Assembly: GCF_001460635.1 (NCBI RefSeq)
Contig: NZ_LN907858.1
Location: forward strand, 1,116,001 to 1,180,000
Length of the DNA stretch: 64,000 nucleotides
Reading direction: 5' to 3'
Source of the DNA: Helicobacter typhlonius
Lineage (GTDB): Bacteria; Campylobacterota; Campylobacteria; Campylobacterales; Helicobacteraceae
The notes under the pieces were generated by a model. That model was given only the letters and a program-made list of their open reading frames with translations, made no database searches and was not told where the DNA came from. Positions 56,749-64,000 of the stretch are shown one piece after another (the stretch's first letter is position 1; each line of letters opens with the position of its first letter). The translations under genes were made by a program, and so were the position numbers.

Positions 56749-57197
56749 ACATTATACTTTGTGGGGTTTTTGACTTTTGTAGGGGGGTTATGCTCAATAT
56801 CCCAAAGCGATAAAATCACCTCTGTTTTGCGTAACAAAAAGTTATAAAACACAATCGATGGAATCGCCACGATAAGCCCCGCTGCTGTTGCCTTAAGTGC
56901 GAGAGATAGTCCCACCATAATACTTTGTGTATCAATAAGTGCATTTGAGCCAATCTCCACAAATGTAACCATAATCCCAAACACCGTTCCCAAAAGACCA
57001 ATATAAGGTGCATTTGAACCAATCGTTGCGATAATTGTTAGACGCTTATGGAGCACAAGCTCCAAGATTCTTTTATCATCAAACTTCGCCACATCAATAT
57101 GATAATACACCCACATACGCTCAAATGTCACGCCAAGCGCAACTACACTCAAAAAAATCAAAAAACCAAGCACCCCATAATCTACAATCTCTTTCAC
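56745..57197 (-). CDS. exbB: Biopolymer transport protein ExbB
   Basis: 150 residues if started at GTG 57197 (translated MKEIVDYGVLGFLIFLSVVA), which follows GGGGTGAGGCA and the smpB stop. An ATG at 57224 inside smpB would add 9 residues and lacks a ribosome site. Three helices with ATIGSNAPYIGLLGTVFGIMVTF and LSLALKATAAGLIVAIPSIVFYN, canonical for ExbB. Together with exbD it is the short, conventional stator pair next to the long ZorAB-like pair. Confidence 0.9.
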   Translation of the reverse strand: MKEIVDYGVLGFLIFLSVVALGVTFERMWVYYHIDVAKFDDKRILELVLHKRLTIIATIGSNAPYIGLLGTVFGIMVTFVEIGSNALIDTQSIMVGLSLALKATAAGLIVAIPSIVFYNFLLRKTEVILSLWDIEHNPPTKVKNPTKYNV

Positions 57198-57207
57198 TGC
57201 CTCACCC

Positions 57208-57675
57208 CTATATTTTTTTACCATAGTTTTTCATATTCGCCCTCGCCTCGCGCTCTAGCATTTTTTTCTTTATGCTTTCGCGTTTATCATAAAGTTTTTT
57301 CCCTTTCACAAGTGCGATTGTCAGCTTGATTTTATTTCTTTGATTACAATAAATATTTAATGGCACGATGCTTAAGCCCTGCGTGCTCACATTTCCAAAA
57401 AGCTTATCAATCTCTTTTTTATGAAGCAAAAGCTTGCGTGGCGCACGTTCATTTGGCTTAAAATACGAGTAGGTATGCTCCAAAAATGAAATATGCATAT
57501 GAAACAAAAACGCCTCGCCCTTGATGATTTTCACAAAACTATCTTTGAGATTCACACGCCCTGCGCGTATTGCCTTGACCTCACTTCCAACTAAAACTAT
57601 GCCACTTTCAATTGTCTCTAAAATTTCGTAATCAAATGTGGCTTTTTTGTTTTTAGCAAAGATTTTTTTTTGCAT
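57208..57675 (-). CDS. smpB: SsrA-binding protein SmpB
   Basis: tmRNA partner in ribosome rescue. 155 residues: [40 protein letters not shown] in canonical order, [14 protein letters not shown], and the basic C-terminal tail [16 protein letters not shown]. It lies between ispE (1-base gap) and exbB. The tmRNA gene itself is not in this window. Confidence 0.96.
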   Translation of the reverse strand: MQKKIFAKNKKATFDYEILETIESGIVLVGSEVKAIRAGRVNLKDSFVKIIKGEAFLFHMHISFLEHTYSYFKPNERAPRKLLLHKKEIDKLFGNVSTQGLSIVPLNIYCNQRNKIKLTIALVKGKKLYDKRESIKKKMLEREARANMKNYGKKI

Positions 57676-57676
57676 A

Positions 57677-58543
57677 CTATCCGCCTATTTTGCCAAATCT
57701 CATACTAGATTCTGTAACTTTAGAATCTAGCGCACTCTGCAAATTTCCCGCGCCCTGCATATTTTTCAAGCGAAAAAAGCTACTCCCGCTTCCACTAAAA
57801 TACCATTCACTGCCTAGCTCTTGTGCAATCTCTTGTAGCACAGGATACACACTCACTGCGCTAAGAAATAAATCATTCATCACTTCCCTACTATGACTTT
57901 GCCCTAATAACTCTCTGCTTGTAAGCTTAAACCATTCTTTTGTGGGTGCGCTATACGCGGCTTTGCACTTATGTATAAAATCTGCATAGGCTTGATAGAC
58001 TTTTGTCGTATCACAAAACAATTTGGGCGTGTGAATCTCATATAACGCGCTAGATTCCATAAATGCCTCTATTTTTTCCCCCTTGCCCGATACATTCGCG
58101 CTCTCCTCCCCACTCGCAAAAAAACTTACATCTGCACCTATACCTTGTGCGATACCCATAAGCTCCTTATCACTCAAATTCAGTTCGCCCATTTCATTTA
58201 TCACACGCAAAAACTCCCCCACATTCGCACTTCCTCCGCCAAGCCCTGCGCCCTGCGGGATAGACTTTTGCACCTCTACCTTTATGGTTTCTAAAATATC
58301 AGCTCCTTTGCCTAAACTCGCCAAATACTCTTGCAAAGCACATTTTGCCTTAAAAATAAGATTATCCTCCACAGCACAGCCAAAATCACCCAAAAGTACA
58401 AAACAAGAATGTGTCCTTATCTCCATTTCATCATAAAGATTCCCATACGCCCTCACAAAGCGTGAATTGAGCTGATGAAAGCCATTTTCATATCCAATAA
58501 CTTTCAAAAAAATATTGAGTTTTGGATAAATCTTACAAATCAC
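57677..58543 (-). CDS. ispE: 4-diphosphocytidyl-2-C-methyl-D-erythritol kinase
   Basis: MEP-pathway kinase for isoprenoid precursors. 288 residues of the GHMP family: [24 protein letters not shown] at the N-terminus and the ATP-binding glycine loop [18 protein letters not shown] near residue 95. [11 protein letters not shown] replaces the usual late glycine loop. It overlaps csrA by 11 bases in the csrA-ispE-smpB order. Confidence 0.93.
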   Translation of the reverse strand: MICKIYPKLNIFLKVIGYENGFHQLNSRFVRAYGNLYDEMEIRTHSCFVLLGDFGCAVEDNLIFKAKCALQEYLASLGKGADILETIKVEVQKSIPQGAGLGGGSANVGEFLRVINEMGELNLSDKELMGIAQGIGADVSFFASGEESANVSGKGEKIEAFMESSALYEIHTPKLFCDTTKVYQAYADFIHKCKAAYSAPTKEWFKLTSRELLGQSHSREVMNDLFLSAVSVYPVLQEIAQELGSEWYFSGSGSSFFRLKNMQGAGNLQSALDSKVTESSMRFGKIGG

Positions 58544-58787
58544 TTGCGTCTCTATTTTTTGCTTTTAATAATTTTTGAATCTGTGTGAGCGATTGCTTAT
58601 CAATAGCCTGTGAGGCTTGTTTATTTGCTAGGCTCACAGCCTCTTTTAGCTCACCGCGTAAAATTACGCAAGTTTCTGGAGCAGAGAAACCTAGGCGCAC
58701 ACTACCCTTATCAATAGAAATCACCCTTACTTCTATGTCATCGCCTATAATAACACTATCTTCTTGCTTGCGTGAGAGAATTAGCAT
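58533..58787 (-). CDS. csrA: Carbon storage regulator CsrA
   Basis: RNA-binding post-transcriptional regulator; in Campylobacterota it controls flagellar and virulence genes. Start ATG 58787 (MLILSRKQEDSVIIGDDIEV) with AGGATTGAAT upstream. 84 residues: the core to about residue 60 is standard, followed by a helical extension ([19 protein letters not shown]) absent from E. coli CsrA (61 residues). Its 5' end lies inside truB (32-base overlap) and its 3' end overlaps ispE. Confidence 0.94.
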   Translation of the reverse strand: MLILSRKQEDSVIIGDDIEVRVISIDKGSVRLGFSAPETCVILRGELKEAVSLANKQASQAIDKQSLTQIQKLLKAKNRDASDL

Positions 58788-59613
58788 ATTCAATCCTATT
58801 TAAGATATATTTTACATTACCATTTTCACAAACCTCAATTATAGAGAAAAAATCATCAAAATACACTTTATATTTGCCTTTTTGTATATTTTTACATACG
58901 ATTTTCTTACCAAGATACATATCTTTCGCTCTTATATCGCTATTACTAAGTAAGGGATAAGGTAAATAATCAAGCGGATTTAACATCTTAATCCCCTCTA
59001 TTGCACTAACACTCATTGCCCCCTCACTCACGCGTTCTAAAGAGGACAATGTGCCTTCTACACCAAGATTTTGGGCTATCATCTCACCAATACTTCGCAC
59101 ATATCCACCCTCACTCACACTTACTTCAAAACTCACAAATGGGTGGCGATACGATAAAAGCTTTATGTAATAAATTGTCATTTGTATAGTTTTGAGGCTA
59201 AACTCCTCCCCCGCTCGTGCAAGTTCATACGCCCTCTTGCCATTAATATGCTTTGCGCTAAAACGTGGCGGCGCATAGGTAATAGTGCCTTTTATAGAAT
59301 CTAGCGCGGATTGTATGTCGTGCATAGTAAAAGCCCTAAGTGTGCTTACAGATTCTATATTTTCTATATCAAGGCTCTGTGAGTGTGCCCCTAGCCACAA
59401 AGTTGCACGATAGACTTTAGGAGATTTTACCAAATGGCTAAAAAGCCTTGTATAGCTGCCAAAGCCTATCACAAGTGTGCCTTTGGCAAATGGGTCAAGC
59501 GTGCCAAGAAATCCGCCCTTTTTACAAGAAAATTGTTTTTTGAGTGTGTAAAGAAACCTATTTGAGCTAATAAATGGCGGCTTATAGGCAGCTATAAGCA
59601 TTGAAACACTCAT
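58756..59613 (-). CDS. truB: tRNA pseudouridine(55) synthase TruB
   Basis: Makes pseudouridine 55 in the T loop of tRNAs. 285 residues: the catalytic Asp is in GFLGTLDPFAKGTLVIGFG near residue 40, followed by YRATLWLGAHSQSLD and SVSEGGYVRSIGEMIA. AAAAGGATAAATA precedes ATG 59613. First gene of the long minus-strand run and coupled to csrA by overlap. Confidence 0.93.
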   Translation of the reverse strand: MSVSMLIAAYKPPFISSNRFLYTLKKQFSCKKGGFLGTLDPFAKGTLVIGFGSYTRLFSHLVKSPKVYRATLWLGAHSQSLDIENIESVSTLRAFTMHDIQSALDSIKGTITYAPPRFSAKHINGKRAYELARAGEEFSLKTIQMTIYYIKLLSYRHPFVSFEVSVSEGGYVRSIGEMIAQNLGVEGTLSSLERVSEGAMSVSAIEGIKMLNPLDYLPYPLLSNSDIRAKDMYLGKKIVCKNIQKGKYKVYFDDFFSIIEVCENGNVKYILNRIEYANSLTQARR

Positions 59614-59767
59614 TATTTATCCTTTTAACATTAAATAAATTCTACAAGACTCTAAATAGAGACAGGGCAAACGCTATGTAAAAAGCGCGTATTATAGCAG
59701 TATTCTAAGGGAGATTTTATAGTCCTTGTGTAATAATCAAGCTTTATTTGATGTTTTAAGGATTGAT

Positions 59768-60289
59768 ATGGCACAAGAAATATTTCTCCAAAATGACACA
59801 CTCATTACTTCCAAAACAGATTTAAAAGGTTGCGTCACCTATGGCAATAGCGATTTTGTGCAATTTAGCGGCTTTAGCGAAGATGAATTCTTAGGCAAAC
59901 CGCATAATATTATCCGCCACCCAGATATGCCTCGTATCGCTTTTAAGCTCCTGTGGGATAATATCCAAAATGGCAAGGAGTTTTTCGCATTTGTAAAGAA
60001 TTTATCACGCAACAATAACATTTATTGGGTGTTCGCAAATATTACACCCTCTTATGATGATAACAATAAAATCATCGGTTATTACTCCGTGCGCCGCCGC
60101 CCAAGTAAGCAGGGTGTGGCGTTTTTGAATGATATTTATGCCAAACTCGTTCAGGCAGAAAAACAAGGCGGTATGAATGCCTCACTCAAGCTTTTGCAAG
60201 ATACATTACAAGATGCACAAACAACTTATGATGAGCTAGTGATTCATTTACAAAATACAGGCAAGACTGAGGGCTATCACGGAGATTAA
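59768..60289 (+). CDS. PAS-domain redox/energy-taxis protein (CetB-like)
   Basis: 173 residues from ATG 59768 (MAQEIFLQND) with AAGGA five bases upstream; the frame runs 14 codons further but without support. A PAS fold covers about 15-125: TDLKGCVTYGNSDFVQFSGF, PHNIIRHPDMPRIAFKLLWD and YWVFANITPSYDDN. It resembles CetB/Aer PAS proteins, which bind FAD and signal to a separate CetA-type transducer; no cetA is adjacent. Helical C-terminus. Confidence 0.85.
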   Translation: MAQEIFLQNDTLITSKTDLKGCVTYGNSDFVQFSGFSEDEFLGKPHNIIRHPDMPRIAFKLLWDNIQNGKEFFAFVKNLSRNNNIYWVFANITPSYDDNNKIIGYYSVRRRPSKQGVAFLNDIYAKLVQAEKQGGMNASLKLLQDTLQDAQTTYDELVIHLQNTGKTEGYHGD

Positions 60290-60367
60290 GATTTTAGTTT
60301 CCAAACAAAAAAGTATCAAAAGTCTTTAGAAAATTTAAAAGATTTTAGGAAGTTTTGAGTTTTAAAC

Positions 60368-60392
60368 CCCCAAGGGCGTAAAGCCTTTGGGG
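60368..60392. terminator. Bidirectional hairpin terminator between PAS gene and OMP gene
   Basis: CCCCAAGG...CCTTTGGGG forms a strong stem with one G-U between two convergent genes. On the minus strand it is followed by GTTTAAAAC; on the plus strand by ACAAAAT. Probably ends both transcripts. Confidence 0.55.
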
Positions 60393-60443
60393 ACAAAATG
60401 AGGAGATAAATATAAGAAAGCTTAAATTTAGATTCTAAAATTC

Positions 60444-61086
60444 TTAGAAGCTAAAGATATAGCGTAAGCCTACATTGTAGTTGTGTGTTGCTGTTACTTT
60501 TAAACCATCTTTATTAACAAGAGTTGTAGCGACAAAAGGTACACGAGCAGCTAATTCTATGCCGTGAGCTTTAGCAATCTCTGTGCGCAAACCAACATTA
60601 AGAGCAGCACCAAAGCCACTTGTTGTTACTTTTGCGCCAAGTCCTGCCATGTCATCTTTAAGACCTGTAATAAGGCTGCCACTCCAGCTATTAAGACCTA
60701 AGCCAAGCCCCAAAAATGCACCAAAGCTTAGAGAATCATCAGCGATAAAATTATAAAGTGCATCAACATTTACACCAAAATTCATCACATTTGCTTTACG
60801 CTTTATACCCTCAATTTTCTTTTCTCCTGTAGTAGATGCAAAGTTTGCATAATAAGCGCAAACCAAAATTTGGAGTAAAGAATTGCTTATAACCAGCAAT
60901 CACTTCATAGCTTAAACCATCTAGACTTTGTTTCCCACCACCGTCACCAGGACTTGTAACTTTCATTGTGCTTCCACCATATCCTAGCCCTACACCCACA
61001 AAAATGCCATTTTCTTCAGCTACAAGTGCAGAACTTGATAATGCTAAAGCCACTACTGAACTTACAAGTAATTTTGTAGTTTTCAT
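60444..61086 (-). pseudogene. Outer-membrane beta-barrel protein with one-base frameshift
   Basis: From ATG 61086 (AGGTGG site) there is a signal peptide, MKTTKLLVSSVVALALSSSA, and a barrel start NGIFVGVGLGYGGSTMKV, up to FFTPNFGLR near 60860. There the frame breaks at CGCTTATTATGC: removing one T restores GLRYYANFASTTGEKK and a full barrel ending in NYNVGLRYIFSF, the Helicobacter OMP terminus. The combined product would be about 213 residues. The indel at about 60850-60857 is not in a long homopolymer, so it is either a real pseudogene or a sequencing/assembly error. Confidence 0.8.
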
Positions 61087-61115
61087 TAAACCACCTTTCA
61101 TAAAATTGATTTTGT

Positions 61116-61168
61116 ATTATAAATAATACGGGTTCAATTCTAGCCCCCTCCCCCCCCCCTTTTTTTTT
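61116..61168 (-). promoter_or_regulatory. OMP promoter with adjacent G/A homopolymer tracts
   Basis: A TATAAT on the minus strand (61121-61116) lies 30 bases before the OMP ATG. Upstream, where the -35 and the region beyond would be, come G5 (61148-61144), an A, a 10-G tract (61159-61150) and a 9-A tract (61168-61160). Length changes here would change spacing near the -35 and could tune expression, as described for other Helicobacter OMP promoters. The rest of the 61102-61418 gap holds no gene. Confidence 0.6.
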
Positions 61169-61418
61169 GCTTAAAACAAAAACTTTAAAAGTGTTTCTTA
61201 TGATTAAGTATAGAGAAAAGTAACATTTTTCTATCTTTTAGGTAGAGAAATAGGGAGGTTGTAGGAAGTGTTTTAAAGTATTTGATTTATGCTTGAAAAT
61301 GTGTATAAATTTGTATGTTTAGATAAGGAAGCTTAAAAAACATAACAAAAAGGGATATAATTGCACTCAACACATTGGTGTATTCCACATAAGCCCTTGG
61401 GGCAAGAAAGAGTTGCAA

Positions 61419-62378
61419 ATGGAAGAGGATTCACAATCTAAATTAAAATATTTTCCTGTTATGATGTTTGCCATTACAATGGGCTTTGGTGGGCTTACGA
61501 TTGACTATAAAAAGGCAGTGGAGGTTTTGGCGTTTCCACCTGTTTTATATCAAATTCTCTCTATGGTTGTCGCCACTTTGGCGTGTGTAATTTTTGGATT
61601 CTATCTTTTGAAACTTTTGAAATATCCACGCGCGGTTTTGGGTGAATTTTCTCACCCTGTTAAGCTCAATTTCTTTGCAACAATCTCAATGTCTATCCTG
61701 CTCTTCTCTAGCATATTCCACGAAATTACAAATGTTTCTTTTGCTCTTTTTACCATTGGAGCTATTTTTCAAATTTTTATCGCTTTTTATGCAATTACCT
61801 ATTGGCTCAATAGAGATATTGAGTTCTCACATTCCAATCCCGCGTGGTTTGTCCCTGTCGTAGGCAATCTGCTTGTGCCAACCACGGGGGCGGATTTTGT
61901 GAGCCACCCTATCCTTATGTTTTTCTTTTCTTTGGGAATTTTCTTTTGGATTGTCCTCACTGCTGTGCTGTTTAACCGCATTATTTTTCACGGAATGCTT
62001 GCGCAAAAATTCTTGCCGACATTAGCAATTTTCATCGCGCCTCCGGCAATTGCGATGACGAGCTATCTTAGAATTAACGGCGATGATTTTGACTATATTG
62101 CCGAGTTTTTGCTAAATGTCGCCATTATTTTTGCCATTATTCTTTTTGCTCTTGCGCGAAATTTTTATAAAATTAAGTTTTTTATCTCGTGGTGGGCTTT
62201 CACTTTCCCCTTTGCCGCACTCACTCTTGCACTGCTCGTGGCATATGAAAAGACCCAATTTACACCCTATTATTTTCTAAGCTTTTTCTCACTCGTGCTG
62301 ACAAGCTGTATTATCGCATTTGTAGGGATTAAAACTATTCAGGTGATTATGCGTGATGAGCTTTGCAAGGAGGAGTAA
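61419..62378 (+). CDS. SLAC1/TehA-family anion channel or transporter
   Basis: 319 residues from ATG 61419 (AAGAAAGAG upstream; a TTG two codons earlier is possible). About ten membrane helices. The N-terminal segment KYFPVMMFAITMGFGGLTID, later FFATISMSILLFSSIF, PAWFVPVVGNLLVP and a conserved Phe-rich pore region match the tellurite-resistance/dicarboxylate transporter (TDT) family, homologous to SLAC1. Permeant anion unknown; tellurite resistance should not be assumed. Confidence 0.85.
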   Translation: MEEDSQSKLKYFPVMMFAITMGFGGLTIDYKKAVEVLAFPPVLYQILSMVVATLACVIFGFYLLKLLKYPRAVLGEFSHPVKLNFFATISMSILLFSSIFHEITNVSFALFTIGAIFQIFIAFYAITYWLNRDIEFSHSNPAWFVPVVGNLLVPTTGADFVSHPILMFFFSLGIFFWIVLTAVLFNRIIFHGMLAQKFLPTLAIFIAPPAIAMTSYLRINGDDFDYIAEFLLNVAIIFAIILFALARNFYKIKFFISWWAFTFPFAALTLALLVAYEKTQFTPYYFLSFFSLVLTSCIIAFVGIKTIQVIMRDELCKEE

Positions 62379-62625
62379 GGCTTTATTGTATTAAATGTAA
62401 AATCTGCAATTTTCACATTGTTTATTTGATTATCCTGCATTTTGTGTCCTAGCCGCGCAAGACTCTAATCTTGCTTATACCAGATTTTAAAGTACAGAAA
62501 CAGATATGTCGCTTAAAATGCTATCAAAATGCCTCGTAAAACTTGATATGATACAAACACAAAGGATTTCTAAGTCCATAATCCAAAATGGCGATAATTC
62601 ATACTAAACTATCAAGGGGATTTGT

Positions 62626-62832
62626 ATGTCAAGCAAATGCAAAAACCCACAAAACAAATCAATGTCTTTTATCTTAAGCAACAAAGAATGACCAAGCCTT
62701 GAAATATTAGAATCTCTTGCAATAGGCGAAATTCTTAAGAGTGTGATGAGGGCGTATAAAGCCACCCTCGCCAAAAAACTACCACAAATTAATCATAATT
62801 CCTTAAGCCCAACAACCTTGCATAGTCAATAA
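62626..62832 (+). pseudogene. Short frame interrupted by a single TGA
   Basis: ATG 62626 has AGGGG six bases upstream. It reads MSSKCKNPQNKSMSFILSNK, E, then TGA at codon 22, and resumes PSLEILESLAIGEILKSVMR through LAKKLPQINHNSL to a TAA at 62832. The two parts share one frame. It is either a small gene killed by a nonsense mutation or coincidence; no family recognised. Confidence 0.3.
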
Positions 62833-63095
62833 ATGTAGCGATATTATAGCCATTTTGTGAGTTTTCAAACCTTACCACTGCACTTTGTGCGTTACTTGCA
62901 TCTTATTCTAGCAATCTCTTGTTATGCTGGCTTAGATTTTATCCGTGCTTGCAAAAGCTATTGCCACATCTGCCAAAATAGAGCTTGGATATCCAATTCT
63001 TTTCTAAAAATTCTTATTTTAGGGCTTTTGCTTTCATCTCATCAAACTTCATCATCGTTCTTAAATCTTACAGAATCTTTCTCGCTTCTTGTATT

Positions 63096-63257
63096 TTATT
63101 CTTTGGTATCTTTTAAAGAAACTTTATTTGAAAATTTTTCAAATAAAGCAGCGTAAGATATATCACTCTCTTGTTCCAATAGATAAAAATACTCTTGCAA
63201 TGCTTTTAACCCCCCCCCCCCAGCCACATTCATATAGCCCATCTGTGTGTATCTCAT
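63096..63257 (-). CDS. Short ORF containing a 12-G tract, doubtful
   Basis: 53 codons from ATG 63257: MRYTQMGYMNVAGGGGLKAL, then QEYFYLLEQESDISYAALF, ending VSLKDTKE. The 12-G tract codes the four Gly. There is no clear ribosome site and no recognised family. It may be the 5' part of a longer contingency gene whose remainder is degraded downstream, or not a gene. Confidence 0.3.
   Translation of the reverse strand: MRYTQMGYMNVAGGGGLKALQEYFYLLEQESDISYAALFEKFSNKVSLKDTKE
63210..63221 (-). repeat. 12-base C/G homopolymer tract
   Basis: Twelve C on the plus strand (G on the minus strand). The longest such tract in the window, located in a gene-poor region. Confidence 0.9.
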
Positions 63258-63490
63258 ATTTTATACTTTTGCTAGATTTTCCTAGCAAATCAAAGGACGA
63301 TACATAGAGGATTTATTTTTAAAGTGGCACAAATCTCCTAACTCTTGTGCTACTTTGTCATTTAAAATCTCTTAAGTCCTCTTGTATTGTAAATTTACAG
63401 GTTTATTATTACACAAAAGAAAGTGTTTGAAGTGCAAATTCCATTCAACACAAAGATTCTAAAGAATGTCTGGGGGGTGCATTAAGTCGC

Positions 63491-63979
63491 CTAAAAGGCG
63501 TCAATATACTCCGCCAAAGCCTCAATATCCGCATCACTTAGATTCTTTGCCTGCATATACATTATCACGGAATTGCCACCTCTACTAAGCGTTCTTGAAC
63601 GAAAACCTTTGAGTGATTCAACCACTTGAGTTTTATTCATTGAAGCAATAAGCACGCCACCGACACTACCGGGTGCAACACTCTTGCCGTCTTTACCGTG
63701 GCAAGCCGCACATCTCGCATATAGTGTCGCCGCATCCAGTGCGGTAGCCTCCTGCACCTCTTCACCTGTGCTAGATTCAGTAGATGTTTCTGCACTCTGT
63801 AAATCTTGCGGGATAGTAACCTCTACGCGTGTGTCATCGTCTAAAGATGGTTGCTCACTATCTAGTGAAGCTTGGCTACTAGATTGAAATTCTCGTGTTT
63901 CTTTGCTCTCTTGGTTTTTCTCATTAGAACAAGCACAAAATAGCACAAAAACAACACAGAAAAGAAGAGTTTTATACAT
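63491..63979 (-). CDS. Lipoprotein-like cytochrome c
   Basis: 162 residues. The N-terminal signal LLFCVVFVLFCACSNEK has a lipobox-like end (Cys about 17), suggesting a membrane-anchored periplasmic protein. A linker rich in S, E, D and T covers about 18-80. A class I cytochrome c domain follows, with the heme motif CAACH (ARCAACHGKDGKSVAP) and the axial Met probably in NSVIMYMQAKNLSD. Ends in EALAEYIDAF. An AAAAGGATG-type site precedes the ATG. Partner oxidase or dehydrogenase unknown. Confidence 0.88.
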   Translation of the reverse strand: MYKTLLFCVVFVLFCACSNEKNQESKETREFQSSSQASLDSEQPSLDDDTRVEVTIPQDLQSAETSTESSTGEEVQEATALDAATLYARCAACHGKDGKSVAPGSVGGVLIASMNKTQVVESLKGFRSRTLSRGGNSVIMYMQAKNLSDADIEALAEYIDAF

Positions 63980-64000
63980 AATACATCCTTTTGTTTCCTC

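Larger units (their letters stand above)
62379..63490. other. 1.1 kb gene-poor stretch with a poly-C/G tract and coding debris
   Basis: No convincing intact gene. On the minus strand a 53-codon frame holds a 12-G tract; a later short open stretch reads SNAQSAVVRFENSQNGY and IATFIDYARLLGLRNYD before a stop at about 62790. On the plus strand a 68-codon frame is broken once by TGA. The parts look like remains of one or more decayed accessory genes, but the open stretches are short enough that chance cannot be excluded. Confidence 0.5.

Noticed and set aside
53713-57197. A complete Zorya phage-defence operon
   Set aside because: Only ZorA- and ZorB-like genes are present. All other genes from 48.7 to 59.6 kb are recognisable housekeeping genes; none has the helicase or nuclease domains of ZorC, ZorD or ZorE.
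62857-63156. 99-codon plus-strand frame in the gene-poor stretch
   Set aside because: No ribosome site, Ser/Leu-rich composition as expected from the antisense of A+T-rich DNA, and no domain recognised.
1-64000. CRISPR arrays, insertion sequences, prophage or integrase genes
   Set aside because: No regularly spaced repeats, transposase, integrase or phage structural genes were found in any frame I read.

Overview
The window looks like a chromosomal stretch of a Helicobacter species, probably one other than H. pylori. It is A+T-rich. Many gene neighbourhoods match the order I recall from H. pylori: hemB-arsS-arsR; cvpA-lysS-glyA-DUF1882-SPOR; a UbiA-type prenyltransferase, comEC, dnaB and a CrdRS-like pair; csrA-ispE-smpB-exbB-exbD and rpmH-rnpA-yidD-yidC-jag-mnmE. 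Homopolymeric G/C tracts of 10 to 12 bases, typical of Helicobacter contingency genes, occur at five sites. These synteny statements come from memory, not from a search.

Layout. 0-3.7 kb (minus): panC (cut by the window edge), pyrF, nusB, ribH, kdsA and a beta-carbonic anhydrase. 3.8-5.3 kb (plus): a DedA protein and thiD. 5.3-7.3 kb (minus): catalase katA with a downstream ankyrin-repeat partner and a Fur/PerR-type palindrome upstream. 7.5-11.4 kb (plus): ribA, then moeA-moaD-moaE-mobB-mogA for molybdenum cofactor. 11.6-18.6 kb (minus): hemB, the ArsRS-type two-component pair, a structured non-coding RNA candidate, two small genes, ttcA, an MFS transporter and a cyclophilin. 18.7-19.7 kb (plus): a secreted trypsin-fold protein without recognisable catalytic residues. 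19.8-28.2 kb (minus): an MnmD-like methyltransferase, an LtaS-like membrane enzyme, a membrane protein and a sialidase-like propeller, aspC, two small genes and the prenyltransferase. 28.4-33.4 kb (plus): cvpA-lysS-glyA-DUF1882-SPOR. 33.5-39.7 kb (minus): comEC, dnaB, a CrdRS-like pair, a small periplasmic protein and a TSUP transporter.

40-45.5 kb is a surface-glycan region. It has a GT61 enzyme switched ON by an 11-G tract, a Pro-His-Arg tRNA cluster, a broken FutC-like fucosyltransferase with two tracts, a sugar aminotransferase and two glycosyltransferases. From 59.6 down to about 42 kb the genes all run on the minus strand (truB-csrA-ispE-smpB-exbBD-[ZorAB-like pair]-rpmH-rnpA-yidD-yidC-jag-mnmE-PLP enzyme-lepA-glycan genes). 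59.7-64 kb holds a CetB-like PAS protein, a frameshifted outer-membrane protein with a homopolymer in its promoter, a SLAC1/TehA-family channel, a 1.1 kb gene-poor stretch with a 12-base G/C tract, and a lipoprotein cytochrome c.

The most unusual item is the pair at 53.7-56.4 kb: a MotA/ExbB-like channel with a tail of about 535 residues, and a MotB/OmpA-like partner. It resembles ZorA/ZorB of Zorya phage defence but has no ZorC, ZorD or ZorE beside it and sits between exbD and rpmH. Other points of interest are the RNA with C-rich loops near arsR, the pseudoprotease, the sialidase/LtaS module, and a strong excess of the word AGAATCT, which also marks low-complexity insertions in conserved enzymes.
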